Shown here: piece after piece, positions 1-12,213 of the stretch | Layout of the letters: every line of letters begins with the position of its first letter | Numbering within the stretch: the first letter of the stretch is position 1 | NCBI GenBank assembly: GCA_023897205.1 | Contig: JAHWDD010000012.1 | Coordinates: 744,001-808,000, forward strand | DNA length: 64,000 nt | Direction of reading: 5' to 3' | Source of the DNA: Exophiala sp. HKRS030 | Lineage: Eukaryota; Ascomycota; Eurotiomycetes; Chaetothyriales; Herpotrichiellaceae | Position numbers and translations under genes: made by a program | Notes under the pieces: model-generated | The model's database searches: none | What the model was told of the DNA's origin: nothing | The model's input: only the letters and a program-made list of their open reading frames with translations

Positions 1-2153
1 CCGCGGTTCGCCAGAAGCGAAGACGCGCAGCTTTAGCGTGCGGAATCTGTCATTCAAAGAAGGTGTGTGCGCAATGAATATAATGTTCAAGTTCCCTTGA
101 AACGTGTACGGAACTGACCAATATCTCGCCTCCCAGGTCAGATGCGACCTGCAAGCCAGAAGTGCTCAGGGTCATGTCACCTGCAGCAATTGTGCCGCTG
201 CTGGCAAAACCTGTCAGTAAGTTAAGCTTACATTATTGTGAATCACCAATAGCTGTGATTGACCTTTGCCAGGGTCCGTCCGCCGAGGCGCGACAAGGTG
301 CGCGGCCTCACGCGCACAAGTTTTACTCAGAACTTGACTCCGCCTCTCGAAACTTCTGCTGCTAGTAATATGGATGCTCTTCCCAGTGATGGTGGCAATC
401 AATCTCCCGACTTAGATATGTCTCTCGATTCGACGGCGGCAGCTACACTCACGGCCACAGCAGACGGCCACGGACCCGAAACCGTCTCGCAGCGGGGTGC
501 TCCTTTGGCCAATATTCCCAGACCAAACCGAGCCAGCGTGCCCTCGGCCTTCGTCAATGATATTTCACCAAGTGCACATTCCGATCGGTATACCATTGAT
601 CCTGGCTTTCTTGCTGTCTACGGACCCGAGAACGAAAACGATGCGAGACACCAAGCCATGACGAGCCAAAAGACGACGAACCTCGGCAATCTCACTCAAC
701 CAGACTTGCAGCAGAGCTTTGCCGAAACATATTTCGAGTATTGCTATCCTTGGTGTCCCGTCCTTGACAAATCTTCGCTGAGCATCGACCTGGCGAAGTC
801 ACCACTCCTCGACGATGCTCTCGCTCTGGTGGGCAGTCATGTTCAACCACCCATGATCCCCCACGCAGGGCCGAGCTTCTACTATGATCGCGCCCGACGG
901 AGATTCTATGAAGATGGTGAATCCGACCTGATTACCTCCCTACGTGCCGTTTTGCTGTTTTACTGGTGGGCTCCTCGACCGCCAAGCCTGGTGCACCGGC
1001 ACTCGTCCTGGTGGTGGACGTCTGTGGTAATAAGACATTGTCAGCAAGCAGGCTTTGATTATGAATTGGAGGCTGACTATATGGGGTCTCGCACGAATCT
1101 GGGCTTGAGAAGACGGATCTGGTGGACCGCTTTTGTAAGTTTGGTGCAATAGCTGTATACGATTAGCATACTGATATGAAGACCAAGGCCCGTGAGCGAC
1201 TCACTGCAATTTGCCAGGGTAAACCCTGCATCATCGATCCGGAAGACTGCAACATCCCTGAACCGAGTCTCGCGGACTTCCCTGACGATCTAGAGGATAA
1301 AACCAGTGCCGAGATCTTTATTTACTGGGTCCGACTCTGTGCCATCATAGGAAGAATCGCGAAATATCTCTCTCGGTCTACCAACACGGCTTCAAACTCA
1401 TTTCCCGTGCACTTGGGTAAAGATCTCATTGAATGGGTCCGAAGCCTTCCGCCACACCTTCAATTGCCTGTTGGAGGTGCATATACGGCCAACTTCCACC
1501 GCAACGTTCATCAACTCCACCTTCCGTATCTGACGATAATAATTGTCTTGTACCTAAAGAGATCTCCGCCACAAGCGATACCACACGCTCTCCCACCATC
1601 GATTCTTGCCGCCACCTGTTTGGCGCGCATAATGAAGGATAGCCTGGTTCGTGGCGGAACGAGATATCTGATGCCCATTACCTGCTGGTACTGTGGCATG
1701 GCGTTCATTGCCCTTCTACAGGCTCGGGTGACACAGGACCTGCAACAGCCTGCCGACTCCGATCTTGACATGCTGGCACTTGCTGTCAAGCAGCTGAAGA
1801 CGATGTGGGGAACAGCCAACGTGTTTGATCAAGGCTTCGAACGACTTCGTGCCACTGCCAACTCTTCGCGGCATGATGACTTCCTTGCTAGGCTCACGGA
1901 ACAGGATTCCGCCGGATCACAGCTTCAGTCTGATGATAATGGGATCGACTGGCTGGATTACTTCCCCTTCGCCACCGCTCAGACAAGCCCGATTGCTGAA
2001 AAGCTGCTGGCTGAACAAAGCATGCAGTATTTTCCGTTTGACAACTTCTGCGATACTTCTTTGATGCATTTCCAAGACGTTTTCGAGGGGTTTGATAGCT
2101 GGACCGACCCGCAGAACCTGTTTGGAGATTTGCCAAATCATGATGGAACGTGA
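1..2153 (+). CDS. Zn2Cys6 transcription factor (5' end outside window)
   Basis: Fungal-specific transcription regulator; the gene enters from the left edge, so its start is not visible. Exons read 1-62, 137-216, 273-1134 and 1182-2153, giving about 657 visible residues. The zinc cluster is split by the first intron: ACGICHSKK in exon 1 and VRCD...CSNCAAAGKTC in exon 2, together a perfect C-x2-C-x6-C-x12-C-x2-C-x6-C. A fungal_trans middle homology region follows, with FAETYFEYCYPWCPVLD, RRRIWWTAF and a CQGKPCIIDPEDC segment typical of the AmdR/CTF1-like branch. The C-terminal 100 residues are acidic, as in activation domains. The exon 1 reading is short and depends on the splice at 62/137. The target is unknown. 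Confidence 0.85.
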
Positions 2154-3767
2154 AATATAACTTGACCTTTATGAATTTTAGGCCGGCTAGAATTCTCTCT
2201 ATTTAATTAGTTAATTAATCATTTGCGCATACGAAGATATTAAAGTGTGAGTCTGACTTTTCTTAATAGTATACTTAGGATAGTGTGATTTCTACTATGG
2301 TATTATTATCACCCTTAGTGTTATTATCTCTAACTATTATTTATTCATAACAATACGCGCAAACCTTCTAGCTTTCGCACTCTATCACATTTAGCCACTT
2401 TGTCTTCAGCTATCACTATCATCTCTGAAACCCTCTTATTCAAGTGTTTTCACCGAGAGATACCCATCGTCATGTGTCTAGAATCTCATCTTTGGGGAGC
2501 TTAGGCTATAAGTGGCCTATACCTGGTCTTTAGTCGGCTCTCTTTAACTATATCTTATCGATCTCGCCCTCGACATGCTCAAAAGCAGCCTCCTGGGTCC
2601 GTGCCAGAAGGTGTGTGTGAATTGTCATGCTCTGAAGCTAACTGCCACGTAGTCCCGGATTTTTCCCCTTTCCACCTGACGAAAGATTTAACCAAGTAAA
2701 CGCGATTTCGAGTCACATGGCCAGGGACCATATTACAACGGCCGCAGGCATGGTGTTTTGTTTGCTCTCGCCACCGGCATTCAACTGAATATTCCTCAGG
2801 CTAAGAAGTCGTCAGTGGACACGCCTCACGACCAACTGAAGACCGAGAACTAGAGAAAGTCCTCGCCACCATGACTATTTAATGCTTTCTTCACCACTAT
2901 CCACTATTAAAACCTCTCAGCTGCCCACCTGTAGTGGCGAGAATAATGATATCTCAACAGTGCCTAATTCCACGCTAAGAGCAGATCTTACTTCTCTGAG
3001 CGAGGTTTACATTAAGAGATAGGCCGACAGTCTTATTACATTTCGCTCTACCTAGGGTGTCACTGCACATAAGAGTTTATAGATAAGTGAGAAGTATTGG
3101 AAAAATGTCCTAAGAACAATGTTATGAATTAGGCCTAGGAATAGACTAATTTTACTAAGCTATGATAAGAGTTATTAACTACACGTAACGACTCTTTCTA
3201 GGCTCACACTGCGAGCCTTACAACGCTTCTGTGGCTTTCGTAAACCTTCTCGTTCACTCATAACCTTCTGTTAATGGCCACCGCATAGTTATCCTTACTA
3301 CCTAACACTCGTACGGGCTTTCACGACATTCACAGGGCATCAGATCAATTCCGTGACTAGATTTTCATTGCACTCTTCGTCGCTCGTAATGGGCGCGCAG
3401 TAGCGCTATCATTCTCATAAATCCTGATTAATTGAATGCATGTCTATCTACTCGTTACTCCTGACACTGCAGGAAAGGCAGAGGCACTCACACCCCTACG
3501 CGTATTTATCAGCTAATCACAGCATCCTTGGCAGACCCCCTACTTCTCTCGCTACAATATTCTAATATATTAACCCGCTTTATACTATTGATTCTTAGAG
3601 TATCTCTTCAATACTTCTCACTTATTTAAGAACTGTTATATACTGTGATGTATTAAGTGAAGCGAAACATAATACCTAACTAGTAGTTACATAATAGCCC
3701 TAGCTATTATAGTCTATTACAAGCTTTCTTAATACCTAATCTGGTAAAATGATTCTTTTGTCAATCA
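2154..3767. other. AT-rich degenerate intergenic DNA
   Basis: No open frame of 60 codons occurs on either strand and TA dinucleotides look very frequent. Stops crowd all frames. Together with the transition-rich inverted repeat at 3060-3648 this looks like old repetitive DNA altered by repeat-induced point mutation. No transposase or other protein relic could be recognised. The RIP index was not computed. Confidence 0.5.
3060..3648. repeat. Imperfect terminal inverted repeat, MITE-like
   Basis: Two arms of about 61 nt face each other: 3060-3120 and 3587-3648. Their core, ATAAGTGAGAAGTATTG at 3083-3099, is matched perfectly by its reverse complement at 3609-3625. Outside the core the arms still align, and most differences are G/A or C/T, as RIP would leave. 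The 466-bp interior has no coding capacity. This fits a non-autonomous DNA element (MITE) or a decayed fold-back repeat; no target-site duplication was identified. Confidence 0.55.
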
Positions 3768-3867
3768 TTAAATCCTATTAATATCGAATGTGTTATAGAT
3801 CATTACGCAGAAGTGCGCATTATCTGACATCGCCTCGTCCCATAAGGTATCCGGGAATCCATCGAGA

Positions 3868-4338
3868 TTGAAGCAAGTATTTGACTGTTCGACTGCAGAC
3901 GGAGGTCGAGAGGTAAGCGCAGGCCCTTGGGCATCATACTGTCCTGCAGTCACTGAGTTTGGACGTCACTACGAGAATGGCATTCATTTCAGTAACGTGC
4001 GAATCAGTTCACACCACTGCTATATCGACATCAATGGTTCATCTGGTGAGCTAATACTTCATCTTATAGGGCGACATCTCAATACGACGTGGCTCGACAA
4101 TGAGCCCATCTCGTCATCCTCCTAAGGAGTGTTAATTCCAGACCATGCGAACTTCCTCAGAATTGGACCCATCATGTTTCAGATCCATTGGCCGCCTGTG
4201 CGCTACGAACGGCGAACAGCCTTGCCCGGACCAGTAACTCGAGATGTCTCAATAACTGTACCTAAACCTCCGATTTTCGAAATCTGTCAGGTCGTCATTG
4301 AGTTCGATGGATTCAACGCCCGTAGGATTTGCCCCTAA
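3868..4338 (+). pseudogene. FHA-domain relic
   Basis: The reading frame starting at 3868 carries an FHA-like core: FGRHYENGIHF, then ISSHHCYIDINGSSGEL, then TTWLDNEPI and, after an in-frame TAA at 4123-4125, NFLRIGPIMFQIHW. The order GR...RIS-HH...INxxSGEL...LRIGP is that of forkhead-associated phosphothreonine-binding domains, as found in fungal FHA kinases. The TAA, the lack of a kinase or any other domain, and overlap with the 3' end of the opposite-strand transporter argue for a broken fragment. It lies next to the AT-rich decayed DNA. Confidence 0.5.
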
Positions 4339-6072
4339 CTCTTCCCCTTCATCCTGGGCAGCTTGGTCACGCCTTTTGTTCCGTGAGACCAAGAGCATCC
4401 TTAATCCCACTGCCAGCGCAATCTGGCCTGCCGCACATGCGAGGATCACCTCGGACCCAGTTTGATAAATTGGAGCTTGAGACTCGAGAAAAGTGTGTGG
4501 CCCAATAATGTTGCCCAAGCAGTATGCCAAGAAGACAACTGCCGTAGCGGTCACACGTTTAGTATAGCCTGCCACATTGACAGCCGGCATTTGTAGTCCA
4601 ATAACGAGACCTCCAACGTAAGCCGGAGACTGTAGTATTTCAATGTCAGTCAACATCGCGGCCTGACCAGCGTAAATCGGTCCGGGGGATTGGGGGGGGG
4701 CGGGATAGGAAGACTCACAATGTAGTATGCCATCAGAAGACCAGGGTTTCTTTCACCATGGCGCGGCAGCTTCCACAACAAGCAAGCGGCCACTATGGTT
4801 GGCAGATTGTAGACGGCCATGACAATCCATCTCACGTTCTTGAATTTGGTCGCAAGAAAGGGGCCGGTCAGAAAGAATACTGTCACCCAGGCACCGAATG
4901 GTATTCCGTACGCAGTAGTCAGCAGTGGATTGCCTCCACTGAAGCCTTTGACAATCAATGGGCCGAAGTTTGCGATGCCACCATTGATGATTTCATTTAA
5001 AAGAATGTAGAGGAACAAGATCCAGACTTGCGGGTCGACAAGAGCCTCCTTGACTTGTCGAGTCTTGATCCGTTTGTTGAGCACGCCAGTTTGGTTACTT
5101 TTCACACGGGCCAGAAGCATGATTTTTTCATCGGTGGTGAACCGCTTGCCCTGGAAGATGTTGTCGGGTAAGAATATCCACAACACCATACCCCATAGGA
5201 TGGTTACACCGCCACATAGGACGAAGATAATTCTCCAGACTTGCCATCCTTTTGCTTGACCGACACCGTAGAAAAGCGTGCCGCCTACGATGAGCCCAAG
5301 CCCGTTGAAAGAGTAGAAGATACCCGCCCGCGACGGTTGTTCAGTTCGGTCGTACCACATGCCGACGATCATCATGAAACATGGGGTGATGGGTGCTTCG
5401 AACATGCCAAGCAAAAAGCGACAGATGGCAAGGCCCGTAAAGCTATTACATGCTGCAGTACAGGTGAGTACTATACCCCAGCATATAACAGCGACCGAAA
5501 TAACTTTGCCGGTAGGATAGTGCTGAGCCAGGTAGCTAGCGGGCCACTCGGTCAAGAGATACGCAAAGTAAAAGATGCTAGCCTGGATATCCATCAGTTA
5601 ACTGGTAGTTGGCCGAAAGAAAGCAAAGTTGTAAGATCATCGGGTGTGCTGCAAATAAACAGGTCGAGTTTTCGACTTGACACAAAGTCTCAGGGATAAA
5701 CACACTTACCAGCCATGAATACTCATTGATGGTAGTACCAGTATCTTTGAACAAGTCAAAAACTGCACCGTAGCCCATCGCTTGTTTGTCGATGAACTGG
5801 AGAAAGTATGTGCCGCACAGTAGGGGCAATAGAAGCAGGTCAGTCCGTGTGCGGAGTCTGCGAAGGCCAGCTGTATCCTGGGCCAGCTCTGTCATGCGAG
5901 CATCGGAGACATTGTTCTCATGGATGAATCTAGAGGCTTCGTCCAGGTTGGCAATGTCTATCACCGTCTTGTCCGGTATGCCAGCACCAGTGTGCAGTGA
6001 ATGCCTACCATCGGGGACCTGGCTGATTTCTTCTGTGGTCGCCTTCTCCGTAGATATTGGATGGTCTGCCAT
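4249..6072 (-). CDS. MFS transporter, Dal5/allantoate permease type
   Basis: Predicted plasma-membrane anion:cation symporter of 535 aa, the usual length for the Dal5 family (vitamins, allantoate, small carboxylates). Exons on the minus strand: 6072-5710, 5582-4719 and 4629-4249. The first 70 residues are a polar cytoplasmic tail, then TM1 with FLQFIDKQAMGYG. Family signatures are SIFYFAYLLTEWPASYL, FLLGMFEAPITPCFMMI and, in the last exon, NVAGYTKR plus YCLGNIIGPHTF. All junctions are phase 0. The second intron contains a long C run on the coding strand (G run at about 4691-4700). It is divergent from the esterase gene, sharing 6073-6635. The substrate cannot be predicted. Confidence 0.9.
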
Positions 6073-6635
6073 AGTGTGAGAATGGCTGGACAGTGCTTGG
6101 TGTACGATCGCAGGACAGGCAGAAGGGCGAATCCCCCTTGAAGTAGTCTGGGGAAGCCGTATTTCGGCTGGGGTCTGGAGAAATAAGCTTCTCAGGGAAC
6201 GGCTGTTGATTTGCAGCAGAACTGGTGCTGTTGGGATATCTCGGTGAAAATTCTGGCACCGCGGGCAGTTATTCGAGGATGGTTGCGTAAGTATCTCCAT
6301 ATCTCGCGGGCAACCAGCCGAGCTAGCAAACTTCAAAAATGTATATATGTAGTTTCCCGACGGGAAACTTGCTATCACATCGCCCTTGGCGTGTTTTGTA
6401 TATTTCAATTGGGGTCCAGCGGCGATTGTTCTATAGCCTTCGTTCATGTTTCCTGCCGTTCCGGTTCAATGAGTCAAGTAATTGATTAAGCACGACAGCT
6501 AGTAGCCCAAGCGTACGTACGCCTGCTAAGAATTTTATCTTGAATAAACTTATCTCGCATGCGCGCAGTCTGGCGGTTGTGAACCCTCAACAACAAGTAC
6601 TTGTGGCTTGACGGTTGAGGTTAGGTAGAGCTACG
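6073..6635. promoter_or_regulatory. Divergent promoter, transporter/esterase
   Basis: A 563-bp gap between the starts of the Dal5-type transporter (minus) and the carboxylesterase (plus). It contains the inverted repeat TTTCCCGACGGGAAA at about 6353-6367. No protein-like frame was recognised. Confidence 0.4.
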
Positions 6636-8477
6636 ATGTCCCGTACTACAAGATTAACATCGGCCGTCCTACCGCTTTTCGCACTCTTCGTTGCGTTTGT
6701 CGCCGTCCGAAGCCGGCGATATTTTGAGACCTTCTCTCAACACCCCGAGGTGACACTGTCGCAGGGCAAGATCAGAGGAATCTTACTGAACGATGGCACG
6801 TACCCTGAATCTATCGAGGGATTCATGGGAGTACCATACGCGCTCCCACCCGTGGGAGACCTTCGATATAGACCAGCTGTGCCAATACCGCCGTCAGAGG
6901 CAACCATCGATGCTTTTGAATTTGGGCCAAGGTATGGAAAACTGGGGCTTCTTCATCCTAGCACCCCATCTCACACAGCTGCTCTAGATGTCCTGGGAAG
7001 AACATAGTGCCATTGCCACCGGGCGCGGACCCTCAGAGTGAAGACTGTCTTACTGTTAATATCTTCCGCCCAAAAGGATGGACCTCGGAGCAGGGCAGGC
7101 TCCCCGTGGCGGTTCTGATTCCCGGTGGTGCATTCAATCGGGGCGCTGCAAGAATGCATAATACGCGCTCTATGCTTGCTTGGTCCACAAAGCCATTTAT
7201 TGGTGTCTCGATGCAGTATAGAATCGGTGCAATGGGATTTCTCAACAGCCGACTGACAGAGAAAGAAGACTTGCTCAACCTAGGATTGAAGGACCAGATT
7301 GTTGCCTTGGAATGGATACAGGACAACATCGAACGTTTTGGGGGTGATCCACACCATGTTACCCTCATAGGGCTGTCTGCTGCTGCTCATGCTGTAAGTT
7401 CATGCTCGAATAGATTCACCTCCGCATAAAGTTCTAACTTGCGCGTAGATCGGACATCATATCATGAATGTCAATCAGAAACGCACGCTGTTCCATCAAG
7501 CAATCATGGACTCCGGGGCACATACCGCTCGTGCAGTCCACCCCGCAAGTTCGAAGCTAAATGAAGTACATTTCAACGAGTTCCTGGCCCTGTCTGGCTG
7601 CGACACCCCGGTAGAAGAAGATATTTTACCTTGTCTTCGAAGCACCCCATCTGACATTATTACTGAAGCAAGTTTTGCAGTCTTTCATAAGTCTGATCCA
7701 TCAGTCCGCTGGGCGTGGCAACCAGTACAGGATGGAAACATAATCTCACGACGGCCGATAGACGCTTGGAAGTCCGGCCGGTGGAATAAGGTCCCTATAC
7801 TTACCGGATTCACACACAACGAAGGCTCTTACTATGCTCCCCGATCCCTGTCTACATCGAAGGATTTCGAATCTTTCTTCTCTACTCTCCTGCCCCAGCT
7901 GTCCCGTGGTGATCTCGTTGAGCTGTGCGAGCTGTACCCCGACCCCGCCCAGCACAGAAACTCACTCTATAGGGATACCCGCATTATACCCGCCGGAAGA
8001 CAGTACAAGCGAGGTGAGGCTGCGTACGGTCAGTACGCATATGTCTGCCCGGTTCGACAGACGGCCCATCTGGCCACAGCCAACAAGACAGATCCACCCG
8101 TCTTTCTATACCATTGGGCCGTGAACAAGACAGTCATGCTTGGCGCAAATCATGGAGACCAGCCGCCATACGAGACATATAATCCTGAAGTGCGCACTAT
8201 CTCAGCCACACAAGAGTCCATCTCAGGGCATCTTCATGCCTACATGACTTCATTCATTGTCTCGGGCAACCCAAACAAGATCCAAGGCCAGCGTTTTGCT
8301 GATAGACCCGTGTGGGATTCTTTTGCAAAGGAGCAGAAAACCATGGTCTTCGGTATGGGAAACGATGAGAGAGCGGGAGGTACCTCGAAAGGTGTCGTGG
8401 CGCAGCTCGTGAAGGACACATGGGCGGAACGGGAATGCGAATTTTGGTGGAGACAGACAAGTAATTACGAAGACTGA
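6636..8477 (+). CDS. Type-B carboxylesterase with altered elbow
   Basis: Alpha/beta hydrolase of the type-B carboxylesterase/lipase family, 576 aa. Exons 6636-6931, 6988-7393 and 7449-8477. An N-terminal hydrophobic stretch (LTSAVLPLFALFVAFVAV) suggests a signal anchor or secretion. Family landmarks: FMGVPYALPPVGDLRYRP, SEDCLTVNIFRP (conserved EDCL), the acid in GFTHNEGSYY and a His-containing segment SGHLHAYMTSF near the C-terminus. The nucleophile elbow, normally GESAG, reads GLSAA (Ser229), so the final Gly is replaced by Ala and the Glu by Leu. The codons there are a GCT run, which could have arisen by slippage. The enzyme may be weak or inactive. The TTG 21 nt upstream is in frame, but the ATG at 6636 is preferred. 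Confidence 0.85.
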
Positions 8478-10059
8478 GGCAAAATGGCGTCCGAGGTTAC
8501 GGTTTGATAATCGGCCTGTGCGGTGTCGGGTGATTGCTGCTAAGGCGAAGTGATCACTATTTTAGACGAAGATATCTCCACGTTAACAGCTCTTCAATGG
8601 AACTTTTTGACGGACAGAAAACGCACGATCGCTTCTCCCTGTGCTCTCGCAGCGGCAGGAGAGAGATCTGCGGATATCCTGCTTCGTTCGGGCTGACCAC
8701 AGCGAACTGAAGACAGAATGCCAGAAGACTTCCACCTTGGTCCTAAGTAGCGTTCACTCTCACCTTGCCTGAGTCGCGATGGTGTTGCTGAAGACTTGCT
8801 GCGCTTCGGAATTTCCGGTCACAGTGAAGGCAATGCTTCGTCATCTTGACCGACATTGGAGTATGCTGTAACGAAGCTAAGCCTGAGGTTTACACGCAGT
8901 TCCGTAGTCCTCCCACACGACTGATCTTGGGTATCTCGAATGAGTCATTGTGGTGGCCCACTCGTGAACGTTCCTTGCGCCAGCCTCCTACTGAATAATG
9001 ATGGTTGGTCACACATCGCTCCTCGAGAGGGCAGAGAGCGAAGGAAGAAGAGAGTAACTCGACATGAAGGTGGCAATACGATTGGTCCCGAGAGCAGCCA
9101 ACCATTTACCATGTGAGTGATTTCCATTAGCTAATTGCAACTAGGCTCGTTATCATAGTTAATGAAGGTTCATGACGGTCGCATATCCTGAAACAAAGTT
9201 TTCCATAGCCACGACAACGCTATGGTTGGTAGCGAATTTGAAATTCCGCAGTAAAGGTGTAAAAAGAGATTCCATAAGGGTCGCATACTCTACACACTAA
9301 ATGACAAACACTTATCACGGTTGGTCAACGACCTCGACCACAGCAATACGTAGCGACGCGTTAGTAACTTTTAGGGTCAAACGCATGTTCACCCTCGAGG
9401 CACGGTTTTCTGCCTCGAAGAACCGCCCAGACATTCCAGAAAGAGTCCAAAATCACAACAAATAGTAGTTTCATCATTTGTCCAAGACAAATCTGAACTA
9501 ACGTGATCCACCTACTTCGGCACAAATATGTGGTGTTGAAGAGGCGATCCCCGGTATCAGTTCCCTCCTCGACCGGTATACTTGTTCTCGGAACTCGTCT
9601 TGTACTGGCTGTGAGAGGTTCTGAAGATGCTCTTCTTGTAGGGTTAGGAATTGATTGTGTTGGTACCCTGATGTTAAGTTGGACTTGCGGCGCATCAAAA
9701 CGTACGAGCCAAGCCTTCGGATAAGACGTGCATCGCCAAGCGCTTGTTGTTTGGTAAAGCAGATTTATAACCACGTATGCTATAGGTACATCTGCTTGCA
9801 TCACGTCCAAGAAAGAGTTGGGCGCTTATTGTAACACTTATCGATTCTGGCGTTCTGGCGTTCTGGCTCTGCGCAGCGCTCAATGCACCTCCACTTATGG
9901 CTGTGGGCGCCCACGATAAGTTCGGAAGCTGACGGCCAATCACACGTCCCAATATCACGCCTATTCAGCTCTACTAAAGCTTGGCGACGCTCCTTGCGCG
10001 ACCAAAAGTCCAGTTGCGCTCGTCCACTCTGAGGCAACTGGATCACCTACAGTAGGGGG
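8478..10059. other. Intergenic, no recognisable gene
   Basis: About 1.6 kb without a supportable gene. Several 60-150 codon frames exist on the minus strand (for example 9361-9810), but none shows a family motif, and composition is mixed. It may hold more of the decayed MFS gene seen just to the right, since a weak stretch ending HKW around 9895-9990 would fit the loop after TM6. That is too weak to call. Confidence 0.3.
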
Positions 10060-10550
10060 TCATGGCCTAATTGGGAGTGTCACGTGCGTTGTTCGGGGAC
10101 TCCCCGCACTCTTTAACAAGAAAGGAAGGTGAGCCGAGCCTTGGCGGGTCGTCTTCGGGTTCGTAACATTGAAAAGTAAAAGTAGTTCCGAGAGCCTTCA
10201 GGATTGTTGCGAGCCATGACTCCTCCCACACCCAGGCACGTAACGGCGGCACCACCCACTCTGATCTGGATAGTGGCTTGGGCGTAGGGTCTATGCTTTC
10301 ATGATAGGCACCCACCGGATCTCCGACATAATATCGTGCGTGAGGGCTCAGGTAGGTTGGGAAAACTCGCCCACAGCCTGACCTGCGATGGCCATACCGA
10401 TCGACGTGGCTAGAGAAACGATGATGCACACGGCAAAACACGGCGCGGTGCCCATGACGGTGAACCATTGCCGTCCCTAGAAGTCGACGGGCAACGCGAC
10501 GGGCGGGCCGACCTTGATGGGATTGATAGCTGAGTAATTGCATGTCGAAC
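10060..10550 (-). pseudogene. MFS transporter relic (TRI12-like)
   Basis: On the minus strand one frame reads IPIKVGPPVALPVDF, stop, GRQWFTVMGTAPCFAVCI, then SLATSIGMAIAGQAVG and, after another stop, ALTHDIMSEI. This follows the order GRRWF...A.SI..IIGGQ..G...HDIMSE of TM3 to TM4 in 14-TM fungal MFS (TRI12/siderophore type). At least two in-frame stops and later frame changes leave only a fragment. An intact TRI12-type gene is present at 48.7 kb. Confidence is limited because the match is short. Confidence 0.4.
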
Positions 10551-10639
10551 AGAGACTATATCAGGTGACTATGACCCAACTATTGGCGTCTGGCCTAGCA
10601 ACCACTGTAGATGAGTGTAGCTAGCTCGTGGTTGGAACT

Positions 10640-12213
10640 GTGGCTGCATGAGGTCCGACTGGTGCGTCTCAACGGACATCAGTCCTCGCTCTCAGTGTTG
10701 GATACCAACTGTTCCCTGTGATCCGTCTAAGCCACCGAATGGGGGGTTGTTGTCCGGGGCGTTGAACACTGAGGCGTATGCAAGGTCAGGTGTAGATATT
10801 ATGATCGGGGTAGCGCCTGGCTCCTGCTCGAAACCGAGTTTGCCGTTCCATGCCATGTTCTGTCACACTTAGCTCAAGTCCGGTCAACTGCGGTCCAGAA
10901 AAACTTGCCTGTATAGAAAGCCGTATGCCGTTATTGACAATAACCATGTCCCAATCACGATCTGTATCAGGTCAGCTGGGAAGAGTACAAAGAAGCTGTT
11001 TTCATTTACTGCCGATCAGTACGCGCTTGGTTGCCTCAATGACCTTAGGTAGGGCACCCTGGATCGGATCAGGGGACAGATCACCTTCCCCCCGAGGGCC
11101 TCCATCACCAATGAAGGATAGCACATCCAGGGGGGCATGGATTGCCTGCTTGAAATCAGTGCTGTTGAAATAGGGAGTGTTTTACTGGTTGTAGGTAAGC
11201 TCCGTAGGGTAACCAATAACATTGCTGAGGATTGGACATGTGGCTGTGATCTCATAGATGTCAAAGCAAGGATTGACCTCGAAAAGTGCATAGTTGATCA
11301 AAGCAAAAACTTCGCAGTAGTCCCTGCAGTTGAGTAGTCAAAGTGAAGTGACGGCTGTGGTCCAGAGGTTGGATAGGCGTAGTATTGTTCGATGAAGGAA
11401 GATAGCTGCAGGGTTGGTGAAGACTCTCTGTATGTGCAATAAATGAGTCATTCAGACCCAAGATGTTGTTGTTCTTCGTCGCAAATGGAATTGCGACATA
11501 TTCCTCCTGTACCGCGAGGAAATCGCCGATGCAGGCATTTACCCAACAAATTGATCAGTACACAAGTCCATGAAACTGGAGGACGGTCGACTTACCGTAT
11601 GCCAAAGCACCTGAAAGGTTGAGATACGTTGTGTCATTCTGGTCCAGCATCGAAGCCGAGATGTATGGAACAAAGCAACCCGGCGTAACTCTTTCCACTG
11701 ACGTAAATCTTGCTGATCCACCCAGAGCATATTCTCTGGACTAGGGCAACTGTCCGGGTTCTCACAGGACGGGGCCGTTCTCCAAGAAGAGTCCATCCGA
11801 GTGAACTGCAGCTAGGCCCCCCGTTACACCAGATGACGACATCGTCAGATGGCTCGCCATTTTTGGGGTAAAACACGAAAGAACAAATTCCGCGATGCAT
11901 TGTTGGTATTTATTGGAATGTTTCCGGAATACATCTCTCCGAGTTCAAAAGGTACCTCCGGCAGCGAGTCGACAAGGTATGCTGATTCGCTTGTCAGTCA
12001 AAGTTCTGCAAGAAAAGTGACGTCTTACGCTTTGTCGCATTGGTAATGTACCGGTAGCTATCAGAACGCTCTTCCAGCGATCTGGGCTTTGGCTTCGTAA
12101 CAGCATACTTTGCTGGTCGCGCATAACGTTCGTATACACGATCACTCAAACGCATACTTGCACTGACCACGGCTGCCGAGCTGCTGCCGAGCAGCACAAG
12201 AGAGGTAAAAAAC
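10640..12213 (-). pseudogene. Serine carboxypeptidase (S10) pseudogene
   Basis: Remains of a secreted/vacuolar serine carboxypeptidase. In order on the minus strand: a signal-like start (MRAVFYL...), AYLVDSLPEVPFELGEMYSG, FYPKNGEP, VVIWCNGGPSCSSL (oxyanion-hole region, normally NGGPGCSSL), NMLWVDQ, IYVSGKSYAGLL (nucleophile motif, normally GESYAG), MLDQNDTTYLNLSGALAYG, CIGDFLAVQEEYV, a later TCPILSNVIGYPT-like stretch and a C-terminal MSVETHQSDLM segment. Single-base insertions break the frame before FYPKNGEP and after CSSL. Stops follow the oxyanion region, and about 60 codons between WVDQ and IYVSGKSYAG are missing. Gly to Ser in NGGPG and Glu to Lys in GESYAG would also impair catalysis. 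The relic cannot encode an active enzyme. Confidence 0.85.

Noticed and set aside
4691..4700. G run
   Set aside because: Simple homopolymer inside an intron of the Dal5-type transporter; no sign of function.
9361..9810. 149-codon minus-strand frame
   Set aside because: No domain or motif recognised, surrounded by decayed DNA; length alone is weak evidence.
10067..10543. 158-codon minus-strand frame
   Set aside because: Arg- and His-rich out-of-frame reading over the MFS relic, whose meaningful translation is in another frame.
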